Assembly (NCBI RefSeq): GCF_016775475.1
Contig: NZ_JAEUXJ010000003.1
Coordinates: 124,001 to 188,000 of the forward strand
Direction of reading: 5' to 3'
DNA length: 64,000 bases
DNA from: Belnapia mucosa
GTDB lineage: Bacteria; Pseudomonadota; Alphaproteobacteria; Acetobacterales; Acetobacteraceae
Below are positions 52,335 through 61,277 of the stretch, piece after piece. The stretch's first letter is position 1; each line of letters begins with the position of its first letter. Below the pieces are notes generated by a model, which did no database searches, had not been told where the DNA came from, and saw only the letters and a program-made list of their open reading frames with translations. A program made the translations under genes and the position numbers.

Positions 52335-52916
52335 ATGAGCGAGGCCGGACTGCTGCACCACCCCTGGATTCCCCGCTTCAAGCTGGATGTCCACGACTTC
52401 CACCGCATGGGCGAGGCCGGCATCCTCGGCCCCGAGGACCGGGTCGAGCTGATCGACGGAGAGTTGGTGGAGATGACGCCGATCGGGGCAGCGCATGCCG
52501 GGGCGACGCTCGGCCTCAACCGCCGGCTCTCCCTGGCGCTCGGCGAGCGGGCCTTCGTCGCCGTGCAGAACCCGGTCCGGCTGGGCGAGGGATCCGAGCC
52601 GCAGCCGGACATCACCGTCCTCCGCCCGCGCGCCGATGACTACCGCAGCGAACACCCCACCCCGGCCGATATCCTGCTACTGATCGAGGTCGCCGATAGC
52701 AGCCTCCGCCTCGACCGCCAAGTGAAGCTGCCGCTCTATGCCCGGCACGGCATCCCGGAAGTCTGGATCGTCGATCTCGCCGGCGGCGCGGTCGAGCTCT
52801 GCCGCGCCCCCGGCCCCGGCGGCTATGCCCGCGTCACCCGCGCCGGCCGCGGCGAGACCATCGGGCCGGAAGCCTTGCCCGGGATCGCCTTGCAGGTCTC
52901 CGACATCCTGGGCTGA
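52335..52916 (+). CDS. Uma2 family (DUF820) putative endonuclease
   Basis: The 193-residue protein has the PD-(D/E)xK-like Uma2 plan: GPEDRVELIDGELVEMTPIG, SEPQPDITVLRPRADDY, LLLIEVADSSLRLDRQVKL and YARHGIPEVWIVDL. The Asp, Glu and Lys expected for metal-dependent nuclease activity are present. Function is not established for the family, which spreads widely in cyanobacteria and other phyla. GAGGAGG before the ATG is a good ribosome site. It is unrelated to both neighbours. Confidence 0.85.
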   Translation: MSEAGLLHHPWIPRFKLDVHDFHRMGEAGILGPEDRVELIDGELVEMTPIGAAHAGATLGLNRRLSLALGERAFVAVQNPVRLGEGSEPQPDITVLRPRADDYRSEHPTPADILLLIEVADSSLRLDRQVKLPLYARHGIPEVWIVDLAGGAVELCRAPGPGGYARVTRAGRGETIGPEALPGIALQVSDILG

Positions 52917-52982
52917 CCCGCTCGCGCCAAGCTGATCCGGAACGACGCGCTTCCGAAACCGCCTGGGCGCGTTACGGCCCTC

Positions 52983-54266
52983 ATGAATCAGGCACAGATC
53001 GGACGTCGCGGCCTTGGGCTGCTGACGGTGGCAGGGCTGGCGGGATGCGCCTCGATTCCGGTCCTGCCGGACGGGCCCGCCGATCCGATGGAACGCCAGT
53101 CCCTGCTGGCGGAGGCGCTGGATGGCGCGCCGCTGCATGCGGGCAACCGGGTCGAGGTGCTGGACAACGGCCCCGCCATGTTCGAGGCCGCCTTCCGCGC
53201 CATCGCCACGGCGCGGGACCATGTGAACCTGGAATTCTACATCCTCCAGGACATCCGCATCCCCGGCACCGACGGCCCCTCGCTGTTCGAGCTGCTGCTG
53301 ATGAAGCTCGCCCAGGGCGTCGCCGTCACCATCATCCATGACGGCTACGGCTCCTCCGGGACCGATTTCGGCCCGTTGCGCCAGGCCGGCGCCCGGACGC
53401 TGGAATTCCACCCGCTCGACCCGACCGCGGCGAAGCGCGGCTGGCAGCCGAATGACCGCGACCATCGCAAGCTGCTGGTGGTCGATGGCCGCATCGGCAT
53501 CATCGGCGGGATCAATCTCGACCGCGTCTACCAGAATCCCTGCGGCACCGGCGCACCGGCGACCGACCCGGACACCGCCTGCTGGCACGACACCTCCATC
53601 CGCATCGAGGGGCCGGCGGTCGGGTCCCTGCAACGCCTCTTCTTCGAGACCTGGACCAAGGAACACGGCGACCCGCTGCCGCCGCGCAACTGGTTCCCCC
53701 GGCTGACGGAGGCGGGCCCGGCGCGCATCCGCATCCTGGGCAGCGCGCCGGGCGAGCGGAAGCCGCGCTACTACGTCACGCTGGTCACGGCGCTGGAGGC
53801 GGCGCGGGAGAGGATCTGGCTCTGCACCGGCTATTTCGTGCCGACCTGGCAGCAACGCCTGGTGCTGCGCGCCGCCGCGCGACGCGGCGTCCAGGTGCGG
53901 CTGCTGCTGCCGAGCGTCAGCGACAGCCAGGAGGCGCTGAACGCCCAGCACGCCGCCTATGACGACATGCTGGAGGCCGGGGTGCAGATCCATGAGGTCA
54001 CCGACGGCGTGCTGCACGGCAAGGTCGCGGTGGTGGATGGCGTCTGGTCGGCGGTCGGCTCCTCCAATTTCGACCGGCGCAGCGTCGCCTGGAACAACGA
54101 GGCGGATGCGATCGTGCTCGGCCGCGACACCGCGGCGGCGCTGGAGCGCATCCTGGCGCGGGAATTCGCCCGCGCCCGCCCGGTGACGCTCGCGGAGTGG
54201 GAACGCCGCGGCCTCGGCGCCCGCATCCGCGAGCAATCCTCGCGGCTGATACTGGACCTGCTGTAG
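52983..54266 (+). CDS. Phospholipase D/cardiolipin synthase-like lipoprotein
   Basis: The 427-residue protein has two HKD motifs: HRKLLVVDGRIGIIGGINLD in the first half and LHGKVAVVDGVWSAVGSSNF in the second, so both catalytic HxKx4D sites are intact. Each family member of this type joins or cleaves phosphatidyl groups, for example making cardiolipin from phosphatidylglycerol. Instead of the usual membrane helices it starts with GRRGLGLLTVAGLAGC, a lipoprotein signal with Cys22, pointing to a periplasmic position. It ends three bases from the convergent Bug gene. Synthase versus hydrolase activity cannot be told. Confidence 0.88.
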   Translation: MNQAQIGRRGLGLLTVAGLAGCASIPVLPDGPADPMERQSLLAEALDGAPLHAGNRVEVLDNGPAMFEAAFRAIATARDHVNLEFYILQDIRIPGTDGPSLFELLLMKLAQGVAVTIIHDGYGSSGTDFGPLRQAGARTLEFHPLDPTAAKRGWQPNDRDHRKLLVVDGRIGIIGGINLDRVYQNPCGTGAPATDPDTACWHDTSIRIEGPAVGSLQRLFFETWTKEHGDPLPPRNWFPRLTEAGPARIRILGSAPGERKPRYYVTLVTALEAARERIWLCTGYFVPTWQQRLVLRAAARRGVQVRLLLPSVSDSQEALNAQHAAYDDMLEAGVQIHEVTDGVLHGKVAVVDGVWSAVGSSNFDRRSVAWNNEADAIVLGRDTAAALERILAREFARARPVTLAEWERRGLGARIREQSSRLILDLL

Positions 54267-54269
54267 GGC

Positions 54270-55235
54270 TCAGCTCCGCGCCAGCCCCAGCTCCCGCAGC
54301 AGCGTCCCGGAGGTCTCGGCGAATTGCCCGACGAAGCCGGGGAAGGCCTCCGGCCCGTCCCAGACCGGGACGATGCCGCGGCCCTGCATCATCTCCCGCA
54401 CCTCCGGCCGGGCATGCGCCCGTTCGGCGGCCGCCAGCAGCGCCGCCCGCACCGGCGCCGGGATGCCACGCGGCGCGACCAGCGAGAACCAATTGGCATA
54501 GACCCAGTCGAGCCCGCTCTCCTTCAGCGTCGGCACATCGGGCAGGGTCGTCATCCGCTGCTCGCCCATCACGGCTAGCACGCGCACCCGCCCGGCCGCG
54601 GCGAGCGACTGCGCTTCGACCGGGGAGCCGGTGAAGACGCCGATGCCGCCCGCCACCAGATCCTGCAAGGCGGGGGCGCCGCCATTGCTCGGGATCCAGC
54701 GGATGCGGTCCGCCTCCAGCCCCAGCTTCCGCGCCATGCCCGCCGCGGCCAGGTGCCAGGACCCGCCCGCGCCGACGCCGGAGCCGGTGACGGCGCCCTT
54801 GCGACCTTCCTTCAGCGCCGCCGCGAAGCCCGCGAAGTCGCGCCAGGGCCCCTCCGCCCGCACCGTGACGCCGGCCGGGATGGTGGCAAGGCGCGAAAGC
54901 AGGTCGAGATTTTCCGGCCCAAAATCCGCGAGGCCGAGGGTGCGGAAATTGGCGAATTCCGAGGTGCCGGTGCCGATGGTGTAGCCATCCGGCGCCGCAT
55001 TGGCGATCGCCGCATGGCCGGTGACGCCACTGCCGCCGGTGCGGTTCACCACATTGACCGGCTGGTTCAGCTCCCGCTCCAGCCCCTGGACGAAGATGCG
55101 GGTCACGGTATCGGCGCCGCCGCCGGCGGCCCAGGGCACGATGAAGGTGACCGGCCGCGCCGGCCAGGCTTGCGCCCGGGCCAAGCCCGGCGCGGCAAGC
55201 AGCGGCAGCGCCGCCAGATGGCGTCTCGTGAGCAT
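54270..55235 (-). CDS. Bug/TctC-family solute-binding protein
   Basis: The 321-residue protein starts with a signal peptide (LTRRHLAALPLLAAPGLARA). It has WPARPVTFIVPWAAGGGADT, VNRTGGSGVTGHAAIA, AAPDGYTIGTG and TTLPDVPTLKESGLDWVYAN, all Bug signatures. It follows a sugar isomerase and an enolase-superfamily gene on the reverse strand, 18 bases after the latter, so it probably brings in the substrate of those two enzymes, such as a sugar acid. No TctA/B genes are nearby. Confidence 0.92.
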   Translation of the reverse strand: MLTRRHLAALPLLAAPGLARAQAWPARPVTFIVPWAAGGGADTVTRIFVQGLERELNQPVNVVNRTGGSGVTGHAAIANAAPDGYTIGTGTSEFANFRTLGLADFGPENLDLLSRLATIPAGVTVRAEGPWRDFAGFAAALKEGRKGAVTGSGVGAGGSWHLAAAGMARKLGLEADRIRWIPSNGGAPALQDLVAGGIGVFTGSPVEAQSLAAAGRVRVLAVMGEQRMTTLPDVPTLKESGLDWVYANWFSLVAPRGIPAPVRAALLAAAERAHARPEVREMMQGRGIVPVWDGPEAFPGFVGQFAETSGTLLRELGLARS

Positions 55236-55252
55236 GGACCTTCTCCCCTTTC

Positions 55253-56665
55253 TCAGCCGGGCCATTCGGCCTTCGGCATCACCTGCATCGCCGTGAAATC
55301 CGGCTCCTCCCGCGCGCCGAGCCCCGGCACGTCGAGTGAGCCGAGCTCCAGCTGCCCATCGCGGATGCGCAGGCGCGGCCCGCGCGGCGTATCGGCATAG
55401 AGATCCGGATGCGCCTCCATGAAGCGCACCGCCTCCGTCTTCGGGCGGCCGTTGAAGCCGTCGATGAAATGGTGCCCGTTGCGCTCGACATGGCCAAGGC
55501 CGAGCAGCGCCACCAGCGCCAGATCCTGCTGCACCGAGAGGCCGGCGAGGGTCGTCAGATCCTCCCCGGTCATGAAATAGCTGGGGCCCCATTGCCGGCA
55601 GCGGGCGAAGTTGATCAGCGAGCGCCAGACGCCCTTGCAGGCCTTGGAGGAGACGCCGGCATAGCCGAGCCCGCGCGCCTGGACGAAGGCATCGAGCGCG
55701 CCGTCGCTCTCATCGATGATGACGGGCCGCGCCGCGGCCAGCGCCGCCATCCCCGTCTCCAGCGCCCGCGCCCGCTTCACCGGCTGTTCGATATAGGCGA
55801 CGCCGGCGCAAAGCTGCCGCAGCCGCGGCTCTCCCTCCATCGCCCGCCAGAGTTCGGCGGCACCCTCGGCATCGGCATATTGCTCATTGCCGTCGAGCGA
55901 GACCCGGTAGCCTGGCCGCCGGTCCAGCACCGCGGCGATGCGGCAGAGCCGGTCGAGATCGGCCGCAGCATCCCCGCCGACCTTCAGCTTCCACCAGCGA
56001 TGGCCATAGGTCGCGGCCACCTCCTCCAGCGTTTCCGGCAGGCCGTCGCCGACGCGCCGGTCCTGGTCGGCGGCGTTGATGGGATCGACGAGGCCGACCG
56101 TATGCCGCGCCTCGATCCGCCGCGCCGGGGCGAGCCCCGCCAGCATCGCGCCGAAATCGAAGCCGGCGAGGTCCGGCGCCACCGCATGCGGGGCCATGCC
56201 GCCAATATTCGCGCGCATGCCGGCGAAGAAGGAAGTGCCGTGCAGCTTCAGCAGCGCGTCCAACGCGGCGCGGTCGACCAGGGAGCGGCCGTAGCTGGCG
56301 ACCAGCGGGTTCAGCCCCTCGCGGCCACAGGCATCGACATGGGCCGCATAGGTGTCGGCGAAATGGCCGAAGGCGGTGGCGTCGCCGACGGCCAGCGAGG
56401 CGTCGCCCGCGAGTTCCAGGGCGCGGCGGAGCTGGTGCTCGTTCTGCGCGTCGCTGAGCGCGGGGTCCTTGTCGAACCATTTGGCGGCGAGGGATTCGGC
56501 GGCGACGCCCCAGCCCTCGCGGCCGGACTGGTCGCGGATGCGGGCGCGGACGACCGCCTGCCGCCCCTCGGTCACGGTGATGACGCCGAAGCGGAAGGGC
56601 AGGCGCAGGCGGAAGGGCCATTCGCGCCGTTCGATCCCGAGGATGCGGAAGCGGGGGCCGATCAT
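55253..56665 (-). CDS. Enolase-superfamily enzyme (mandelate racemase/muconate lactonising type)
   Basis: The 470-residue protein has a capping domain at the N terminus and the barrel motifs of the superfamily: the KxK pair in WWKLKVGGDA, the first metal Asp in VSLDGNEQYADAE, Glu in AYIEQPVKRA and the third ligand in RPVIIDESDG. It should abstract a proton next to a carboxylate, giving dehydration, racemisation or cycloisomerisation; sugar-acid dehydratase is likely from the context. It is longer than the usual 380-400 residues. Its ATG overlaps the stop of the upstream sugar isomerase gene by four bases. Confidence 0.87.
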   Translation of the reverse strand: MIGPRFRILGIERREWPFRLRLPFRFGVITVTEGRQAVVRARIRDQSGREGWGVAAESLAAKWFDKDPALSDAQNEHQLRRALELAGDASLAVGDATAFGHFADTYAAHVDACGREGLNPLVASYGRSLVDRAALDALLKLHGTSFFAGMRANIGGMAPHAVAPDLAGFDFGAMLAGLAPARRIEARHTVGLVDPINAADQDRRVGDGLPETLEEVAATYGHRWWKLKVGGDAAADLDRLCRIAAVLDRRPGYRVSLDGNEQYADAEGAAELWRAMEGEPRLRQLCAGVAYIEQPVKRARALETGMAALAAARPVIIDESDGALDAFVQARGLGYAGVSSKACKGVWRSLINFARCRQWGPSYFMTGEDLTTLAGLSVQQDLALVALLGLGHVERNGHHFIDGFNGRPKTEAVRFMEAHPDLYADTPRGPRLRIRDGQLELGSLDVPGLGAREEPDFTAMQVMPKAEWPG

Positions 56666-57483
56666 GCCAGTCCTTCCAGCACGCCTTGGAGATAGCCGGC
56701 GGCGAAGGCGGCGGCGCCGGGTCCGTCCGGCAGGTAGTCGAAGGGCTCGACGCCGCACCAGCCGGCATAGCCTTGCCGGCGCAGTACGGCGAGGATCGGT
56801 GCGAAGCGGTCCCTCCCCTGCCCCGGTGCGCGGCGGTTGCGGTCGTTCAGGTGGATATGGGCGAGGAGGCCGGTCGGCAGCCAGCGTTCCAGCAGGGCAT
56901 CGGCGGGCTCGACCTCGCCATTCCCGGCGGCCGAGACGTCGAGCATGGTGCGGAGCGCCGGGTTGCCGATGCGCTCGACGATGGCGGCCGCCTCGGCGAC
57001 GGTCGTCGCCCAGTTGGCCTCGCGCGCTGCCAACGGCTCCAGGCAGTAGGTCAGGTTGGCGGCGGTGGCCCAGGCGGCGATGCGGGCCATGGCGTCCTCG
57101 GCCCGGGCCGCGTCGCCCTCGGCCTCGACCCGGCGTTGCGCCGGGGAGCCGTGCACGAGATAGGCGCAGCCGAGATCGGCGGCGAGGGCGATCAGCCGCT
57201 CGATGACGTCGAGGGTGCGGGCCCGGGTCGCCGGGTCGGCGGTGGTGATGGAGAGGCCCGCGGGCGCCACCAGCAGCCAGTGCAGCCCGCTGAGGGCGAT
57301 GCCGGCCTCGGCTGCCGCGCGGCGCAGCTCCGCGCGGCGCGGGGCCGACAGGAGGTGCGGTGCCTCGGCGTCCAGGGTGAAGGGGGCCACTTCCAGCCCG
57401 GCATAGCCGAGCGCCGCCGCCCGCGCGCATTGCGCGGCGAAAGGCAGCTCGCGCAGGACCTCGTTGCACAGGGCCAATCGCAT
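56662..57483 (-). CDS. Sugar phosphate isomerase/epimerase-like TIM-barrel protein
   Basis: The 273-residue protein belongs to the xylose-isomerase-like barrel family (AP endonuclease 2 superfamily). Metal-site motifs are YLVHGSPAQRRV, YCLEPLAAREAN, AHIHLNDRNRRAPGQG and WCGVEPFDYLP. Members isomerise or epimerise sugars, keto acids or inosose; the exact substrate is unknown. ATG 57483 is chosen with GGAG upstream; GTG 57498 and ATG 57492 are alternatives. It leads an operon with the enolase-superfamily gene and a Bug protein and is divergent from the flavin monooxygenase. Confidence 0.85.
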   Translation of the reverse strand: MRLALCNEVLRELPFAAQCARAAALGYAGLEVAPFTLDAEAPHLLSAPRRAELRRAAAEAGIALSGLHWLLVAPAGLSITTADPATRARTLDVIERLIALAADLGCAYLVHGSPAQRRVEAEGDAARAEDAMARIAAWATAANLTYCLEPLAAREANWATTVAEAAAIVERIGNPALRTMLDVSAAGNGEVEPADALLERWLPTGLLAHIHLNDRNRRAPGQGRDRFAPILAVLRRQGYAGWCGVEPFDYLPDGPGAAAFAAGYLQGVLEGLA

Positions 57484-57593
57484 GCCGGACATCTCCACCC
57501 GGGCGGGATGCTATCACCCTCGCCCCGGGGCGCCAGCATTGACCGACGGCCGCCCGGGCGCGAGGCTTCCGCCAACCACAGAGGGAATGGTCC

Positions 57594-58952
57594 ATGCGCC
57601 AGATGCATCTCGTCGGCTTCCTGCAGGCGCAGAACTGCACCAACCTCGCCTCGTCCTGGCGGCATCCGGAGAGCCGGACGGATTTCCTCCGCGCCGACTA
57701 CTACCAGGAGATCGGGCGCATTCTGGAGGCAGGGAAATTCGACCTCGCCTTCTTCGACGACCGGCTCTCCATGCCGGATCGCTATGGCTCCGACCACCAT
57801 CACACGATCGAGCACGGCATCCGCTGCGTGAAACTCGACCCGGTGGTGGTGCTGACGATGATGGCGGCGGCGACGCGACGCCTTGGCCTCGGCTCTACCG
57901 CATCGACCACCTATTTCGAGCCCTATCACGTCGCCCGCGCCTTCCAGACGCTCGACCTGATGAGCGATGGCCGCGCGGCCTGGAATATCGTCACCTCGTT
58001 GAATGACGGCGAGGCGGCGAATATGGGCCATGCGGAGATGATGGCGCATGATGCGCGCTACGACCGTGCGGACGAGTTCGTCGAGGTCGTGCTCGGGCAT
58101 TGGGATGCCTGGGAGGACGATGCGCTGATCGTCGACAAGGCGAGCGGCCGCTTCGGCGACGGCAACAAGGTGCACCGGCTGGATTACCGGGGGAAGTTCC
58201 TGCAGTCCCGTGGGCCCTTCACCGTACCGCGTTCGCCGCAGGGCCGGCCGGTGATGATCCAGGCGGGCAGCAGCGGGCGCGGCAAGAAATTCTCAGCGCG
58301 CTGGGCGGAACTGGTCTTCGTCGCCTATCACGACATCGCCTCCGGCAAGCGCGACTACGATGCGTTCAAGGCGATGGTTGCGGCCACGGGGCGCGATCCC
58401 TCCTCGGTGAAGGTGGCGACGCTCTGCAACCCGATCTGCGCCGCGACGCGGGCCGAGGCGGAGGACCGTGCGGCGCTGATCGAGAAGCTGCCGCTCGAGA
58501 TCGACGCGCTTTCGCTGCTCTCCGAGGCGCTCAACTTTGACTTCGCCAGCAAGGGCATGGACGAGCCCTTCACCGATGAGGAGATGGCCGGCATCCAGGG
58601 CCTGCAGGCGATCCGCGATCGCGTGGTGGAGGCGACGGGGAAGAAGAACCCGACGGTGCGCGACTTCATCACCGGCAGCGGGCGCGGCCGGCCGAAGATG
58701 GACATGGTCGGCGGGCCGAAGGAGGTGGCGGACAAGCTGGAGGCCTGGTTCGCGGGCGGTGCCTGCGACGGTTTCGTCATCTCGGCGACGCACGTTCCCG
58801 GCACCTATGCCGAGTTCGTGCAATTCGTCGTCCCGGAGTTGCAACGCCGCGGCTTGTTCCGCAAAGACTATTCCGGCCCGACGCTGCGCGACCATCTCGG
58901 TCTGGAGCGCGCGGCGCATGGCGACTGGAAAATGGCGCAGGCGGCGGAGTAG
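57594..58952 (+). CDS. NtaA/DszA-family FMN-dependent monooxygenase (LLM class)
   Basis: The 452-residue protein has the two-component flavin monooxygenase pattern of the NtaA/SnaA/DszA group: LASSWRHPESRTDFLRADYY, FDLAFFDDRLSMPDRYG, TLDLMSDGRAAWNIVTSLN and GRPVMIQAGSSGRGKKFSAR. These enzymes use reduced FMN from a separate reductase to oxidise amines, sulfur compounds or N-heterocycles. No reductase gene is adjacent. Two bases separate its stop from the next gene, so it is probably transcribed with the lipid module, although no functional link is obvious. Confidence 0.9.
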   Translation: MRQMHLVGFLQAQNCTNLASSWRHPESRTDFLRADYYQEIGRILEAGKFDLAFFDDRLSMPDRYGSDHHHTIEHGIRCVKLDPVVVLTMMAAATRRLGLGSTASTTYFEPYHVARAFQTLDLMSDGRAAWNIVTSLNDGEAANMGHAEMMAHDARYDRADEFVEVVLGHWDAWEDDALIVDKASGRFGDGNKVHRLDYRGKFLQSRGPFTVPRSPQGRPVMIQAGSSGRGKKFSARWAELVFVAYHDIASGKRDYDAFKAMVAATGRDPSSVKVATLCNPICAATRAEAEDRAALIEKLPLEIDALSLLSEALNFDFASKGMDEPFTDEEMAGIQGLQAIRDRVVEATGKKNPTVRDFITGSGRGRPKMDMVGGPKEVADKLEAWFAGGACDGFVISATHVPGTYAEFVQFVVPELQRRGLFRKDYSGPTLRDHLGLERAAHGDWKMAQAAE

Positions 58953-58954
58953 CG

Positions 58955-59599
58955 ATGCAGAGCGGGGACCGAAGGCCGATCGCGGCGCGTGAGACGGCGC
59001 CGGCCGCGCGCATCGCGGGCTGGCTGATCCGGCGTGGGGCCTCGCCGAATGGCATCTCGCTGGCGGGCATGGCGGCGGGGATCGGTGCCGGGCTGGCTCT
59101 GGCGGGCGTCGCCTGGTGGCCGGAGGCGGCGCGGGTGCTCTGGCTGCTGGCGGCGCTGTTGGTGCAGGCGCGGCTCGTCGCCAACCTGCTGGACGGCATG
59201 GTCGCGATCAGCCGCGGCATCGCCTCACCGGTGGGCGAGCTCTACAACGAGGTGCCGGACCGGGTTTCCGACACGGCCGTGCTGCTCGGGCTCGGCATCG
59301 CCGCCGACGGCGCCGCGGCGCTCGGCCTCGCCGCGGCGCTGGCGGCCATGGCGACGGCCTATGTGCGCGTCACCGCCCGCAGCGCCGGGGCGCCGAGCGA
59401 TTTCGGCGGGCCGATGGCGAAGCAGCATCGCATGGCGGTGGTGACGGGGCTCGCCCTCTTCTGCGCCGTCACGCCGCTCGGCTGGCAGCGCATCGGCGAG
59501 ACGCATCTGGCGGTCGTCGTGCTCGCTGGCATCACCTTGCTCTCGGCGTTGACGGCCTGGCTGCGCCTGCGTCGTGCCGCGCTCCGGCTCGCCGCATGA
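58955..59599 (+). CDS. CDP-alcohol phosphatidyltransferase family protein with an altered catalytic motif
   Basis: The 214-residue membrane protein has about five helices. The family motif D-G-x2-A-R-x8-G-x3-D-x3-D is present but changed: D80-G81-MV-A84 is followed by Ile85 instead of Arg, and Asn98 replaces the next Asp, while D102 and D106 (VPDRVSD) remain. I recall the same LDGMV/VPDRISD form in a subfamily found beside CdsA-like and PlsC-like genes, as in E. coli YnbA. It should join a CDP-activated lipid to an alcohol head group; the head group is unknown. Its stop overlaps the CdsA-like start in ATGA. Confidence 0.82.
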   Translation: MQSGDRRPIAARETAPAARIAGWLIRRGASPNGISLAGMAAGIGAGLALAGVAWWPEAARVLWLLAALLVQARLVANLLDGMVAISRGIASPVGELYNEVPDRVSDTAVLLGLGIAADGAAALGLAAALAAMATAYVRVTARSAGAPSDFGGPMAKQHRMAVVTGLALFCAVTPLGWQRIGETHLAVVVLAGITLLSALTAWLRLRRAALRLAA

Positions 59600-60570
59600 G
59601 CACGGCCTTCGCCCATCCCGTGACGGTCTGGATCGTCGGCGCGACGCTCGGCCTGCTGCTGCTGGCGGCAGCGGTGATCGGGCTGCTGAGCGCGACCGGG
59701 CGCGCTTCGCCCGCCTTGCAACGCGAGTTGTGGCTGCGCCTCGGCTCCTGGTGCATCCTGCTGCCGCTGATGCTGGGGCCGGTGCTGCTTGGGCGGGTCT
59801 GGACCATCGGCGCCGTCACCCTGCTCGGCCTCGCCTGCCTGCGCGAGTATGACCGGGCGACGGGGCTGTTCCGCGAATACCTGATCGTCGGCGTCGTCGT
59901 GCTCGGCATCCTGCTGGTCAACTTCGCGGCGCTCGACCATTGGTACGGCTTCTTCGTGGCGCTCTGGCCGCTGACGGTGGGCGTCATCGCCATCGCCTCG
60001 CTGCCGCTCGACCGGCCTTCGGGCTATGTGCAGCGGACGGCACTCGGCATCTTCGCCTTCATGCTGTTCGGCGCCGGGCTCGCGCATCTCGGCTACATGG
60101 CGAATGATCCGGGTTACCGGCCGATCGTGCTGCTGCTGCTGACGGCGGTGGCGCTGAACGACGTCGCCGCCTTCACCTTCGGCAAGCTGATCGGCGGGCG
60201 GAAGCTGCTGCCGGCGACCAGCCCGAACAAGACGCTCTCCGGTGCGCTCGGGGCGCTCGTCACCACCTCGGTCGTCGTCGCGCTGCTGGCGGGGGCGATT
60301 TTCGCCGATACGCCGATGGGGCATCCGGCGCTGCTGCTGCTCTTCGGCGCCATCGTCAGCATCGCCGGGCAGTGTGGCGACCTGATGCTGTCCTCCATCA
60401 AGCGCGACCTCGGCATCAAGGACATGGGCGTGCTGCTGCCGGGCCATGGCGGGGTGCTGGACCGGTTCAACAGCCTGCTGCTGGTGGCGCCGGCGGCCTT
60501 CCACTTCATCGGCTACTATGTGGGCTTCGGGCTGGCCGGGCCGACGCGCCTCATCACCGGTGGCGGCTGA
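59596..60570 (+). CDS. Phosphatidate cytidylyltransferase-like (CdsA paralogue, YnbB-type)
   Basis: The 324-residue protein has about eight membrane helices and the CdsA signature SSIKRDLGIKDMG followed by LLPGHGGVLDRFNSL. CdsA makes CDP-diacylglycerol from phosphatidate and CTP. The usual Asp in DRxDS is Asn here (DRFNS), which may mark a paralogue subfamily. Tight overlaps with the CDP-alcohol transferase upstream and PlsC-like gene downstream suggest a dedicated set making one lipid. A main cdsA beside other core lipid genes is not in the window, so this is probably an accessory copy. Confidence 0.85.
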   Translation: MSTAFAHPVTVWIVGATLGLLLLAAAVIGLLSATGRASPALQRELWLRLGSWCILLPLMLGPVLLGRVWTIGAVTLLGLACLREYDRATGLFREYLIVGVVVLGILLVNFAALDHWYGFFVALWPLTVGVIAIASLPLDRPSGYVQRTALGIFAFMLFGAGLAHLGYMANDPGYRPIVLLLLTAVALNDVAAFTFGKLIGGRKLLPATSPNKTLSGALGALVTTSVVVALLAGAIFADTPMGHPALLLLFGAIVSIAGQCGDLMLSSIKRDLGIKDMGVLLPGHGGVLDRFNSLLLVAPAAFHFIGYYVGFGLAGPTRLITGGG

Positions 60571-61277
60571 TGGAGTTCCGCCTCCGCCCGGCCCGCGATC
60601 TCGGCCTCGCTCCCGGTGAGCGGCTGCGGAGCCATGCGCGGGAGGCCGGGCTCGGCAGCCTGGCGCTGCGGTCGCTCTGGCGGGGTGGCGTCGGCGCCTA
60701 TCTGCGGCTGGCGCATCGGCTGGAGGTGACAGGCCAGCAGAACCTGCCGGCGGAGCCGCCCTTCATCCTCATCGCCAATCATTGCAGCCATCTGGATACG
60801 CTGGCGCTCGGCAGCATCCTGCAGGGCGAGGCCGGGCGGCGGGCGCATGCGCTGGCGGCGGGGGATGTGTTCTTCCGCACCGGCGCCACCGCCCTGTTTG
60901 CCGCCTATGCGGTGAATGCGTTGCCGGTCTGGCGCAAGCGGACCCGCGCCGGGGAGATCGCCACGCTGCGCGAGCGGCTGGTGGAGGACCGGCTGGTCTA
61001 CATCCTCTTCCCCGAGGGCACCCGCAGCCGCGACGGAGCGATGGCGCCCTTTCAGCCCGGCATCGGCACCCTGGTGGCGGGGTTGCCGGTGCCGGTGGTG
61101 CCTTGCCGGCTGGAGGGGTGCCATGCCGCCTGGCCCGCCGAGCGCCGCCTGCCGCGGCCGGGGAAGGTCAGGCTGGCGATCGGCCGGCCGCTCGACTTCG
61201 CCGGCTTGCCCAACGCACGGGCCGGATGGGTGGAGGCGGCTTCGGCCTGCGAGGCGGCGGTCAAGGCGCTCGGCTGA
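60570..61277 (+). CDS. 1-acyl-glycerol-3-phosphate acyltransferase-like (PlsC family)
   Basis: The 235-residue protein has the acyltransferase motifs [12 protein letters not shown] (NHx4D, catalytic His) and [16 protein letters not shown]. It should transfer a fatty acyl group to a lysophospholipid or related alcohol on the inner membrane. Its ATG overlaps the CdsA-like stop by one base, closing the three-gene lipid module. Its 3' end overlaps the convergent tctA by 17 bases. Confidence 0.88.
   Translation: MEFRLRPARDLGLAPGERLRSHAREAGLGSLALRSLWRGGVGAYLRLAHRLEVTGQQNLPAEPPFILIANHCSHLDTLALGSILQGEAGRRAHALAAGDVFFRTGATALFAAYAVNALPVWRKRTRAGEIATLRERLVEDRLVYILFPEGTRSRDGAMAPFQPGIGTLVAGLPVPVVPCRLEGCHAAWPAERRLPRPGKVRLAIGRPLDFAGLPNARAGWVEAASACEAAVKALG

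Noticed and set aside
52939-52974. GGAAC and CGTTA upstream of the cardiolipin-synthase-like gene, resembling an EcfG (general stress sigma factor) promoter
   Set aside because: The spacer is 26 bases, well beyond the 16-17 bases required, so the match is chance.
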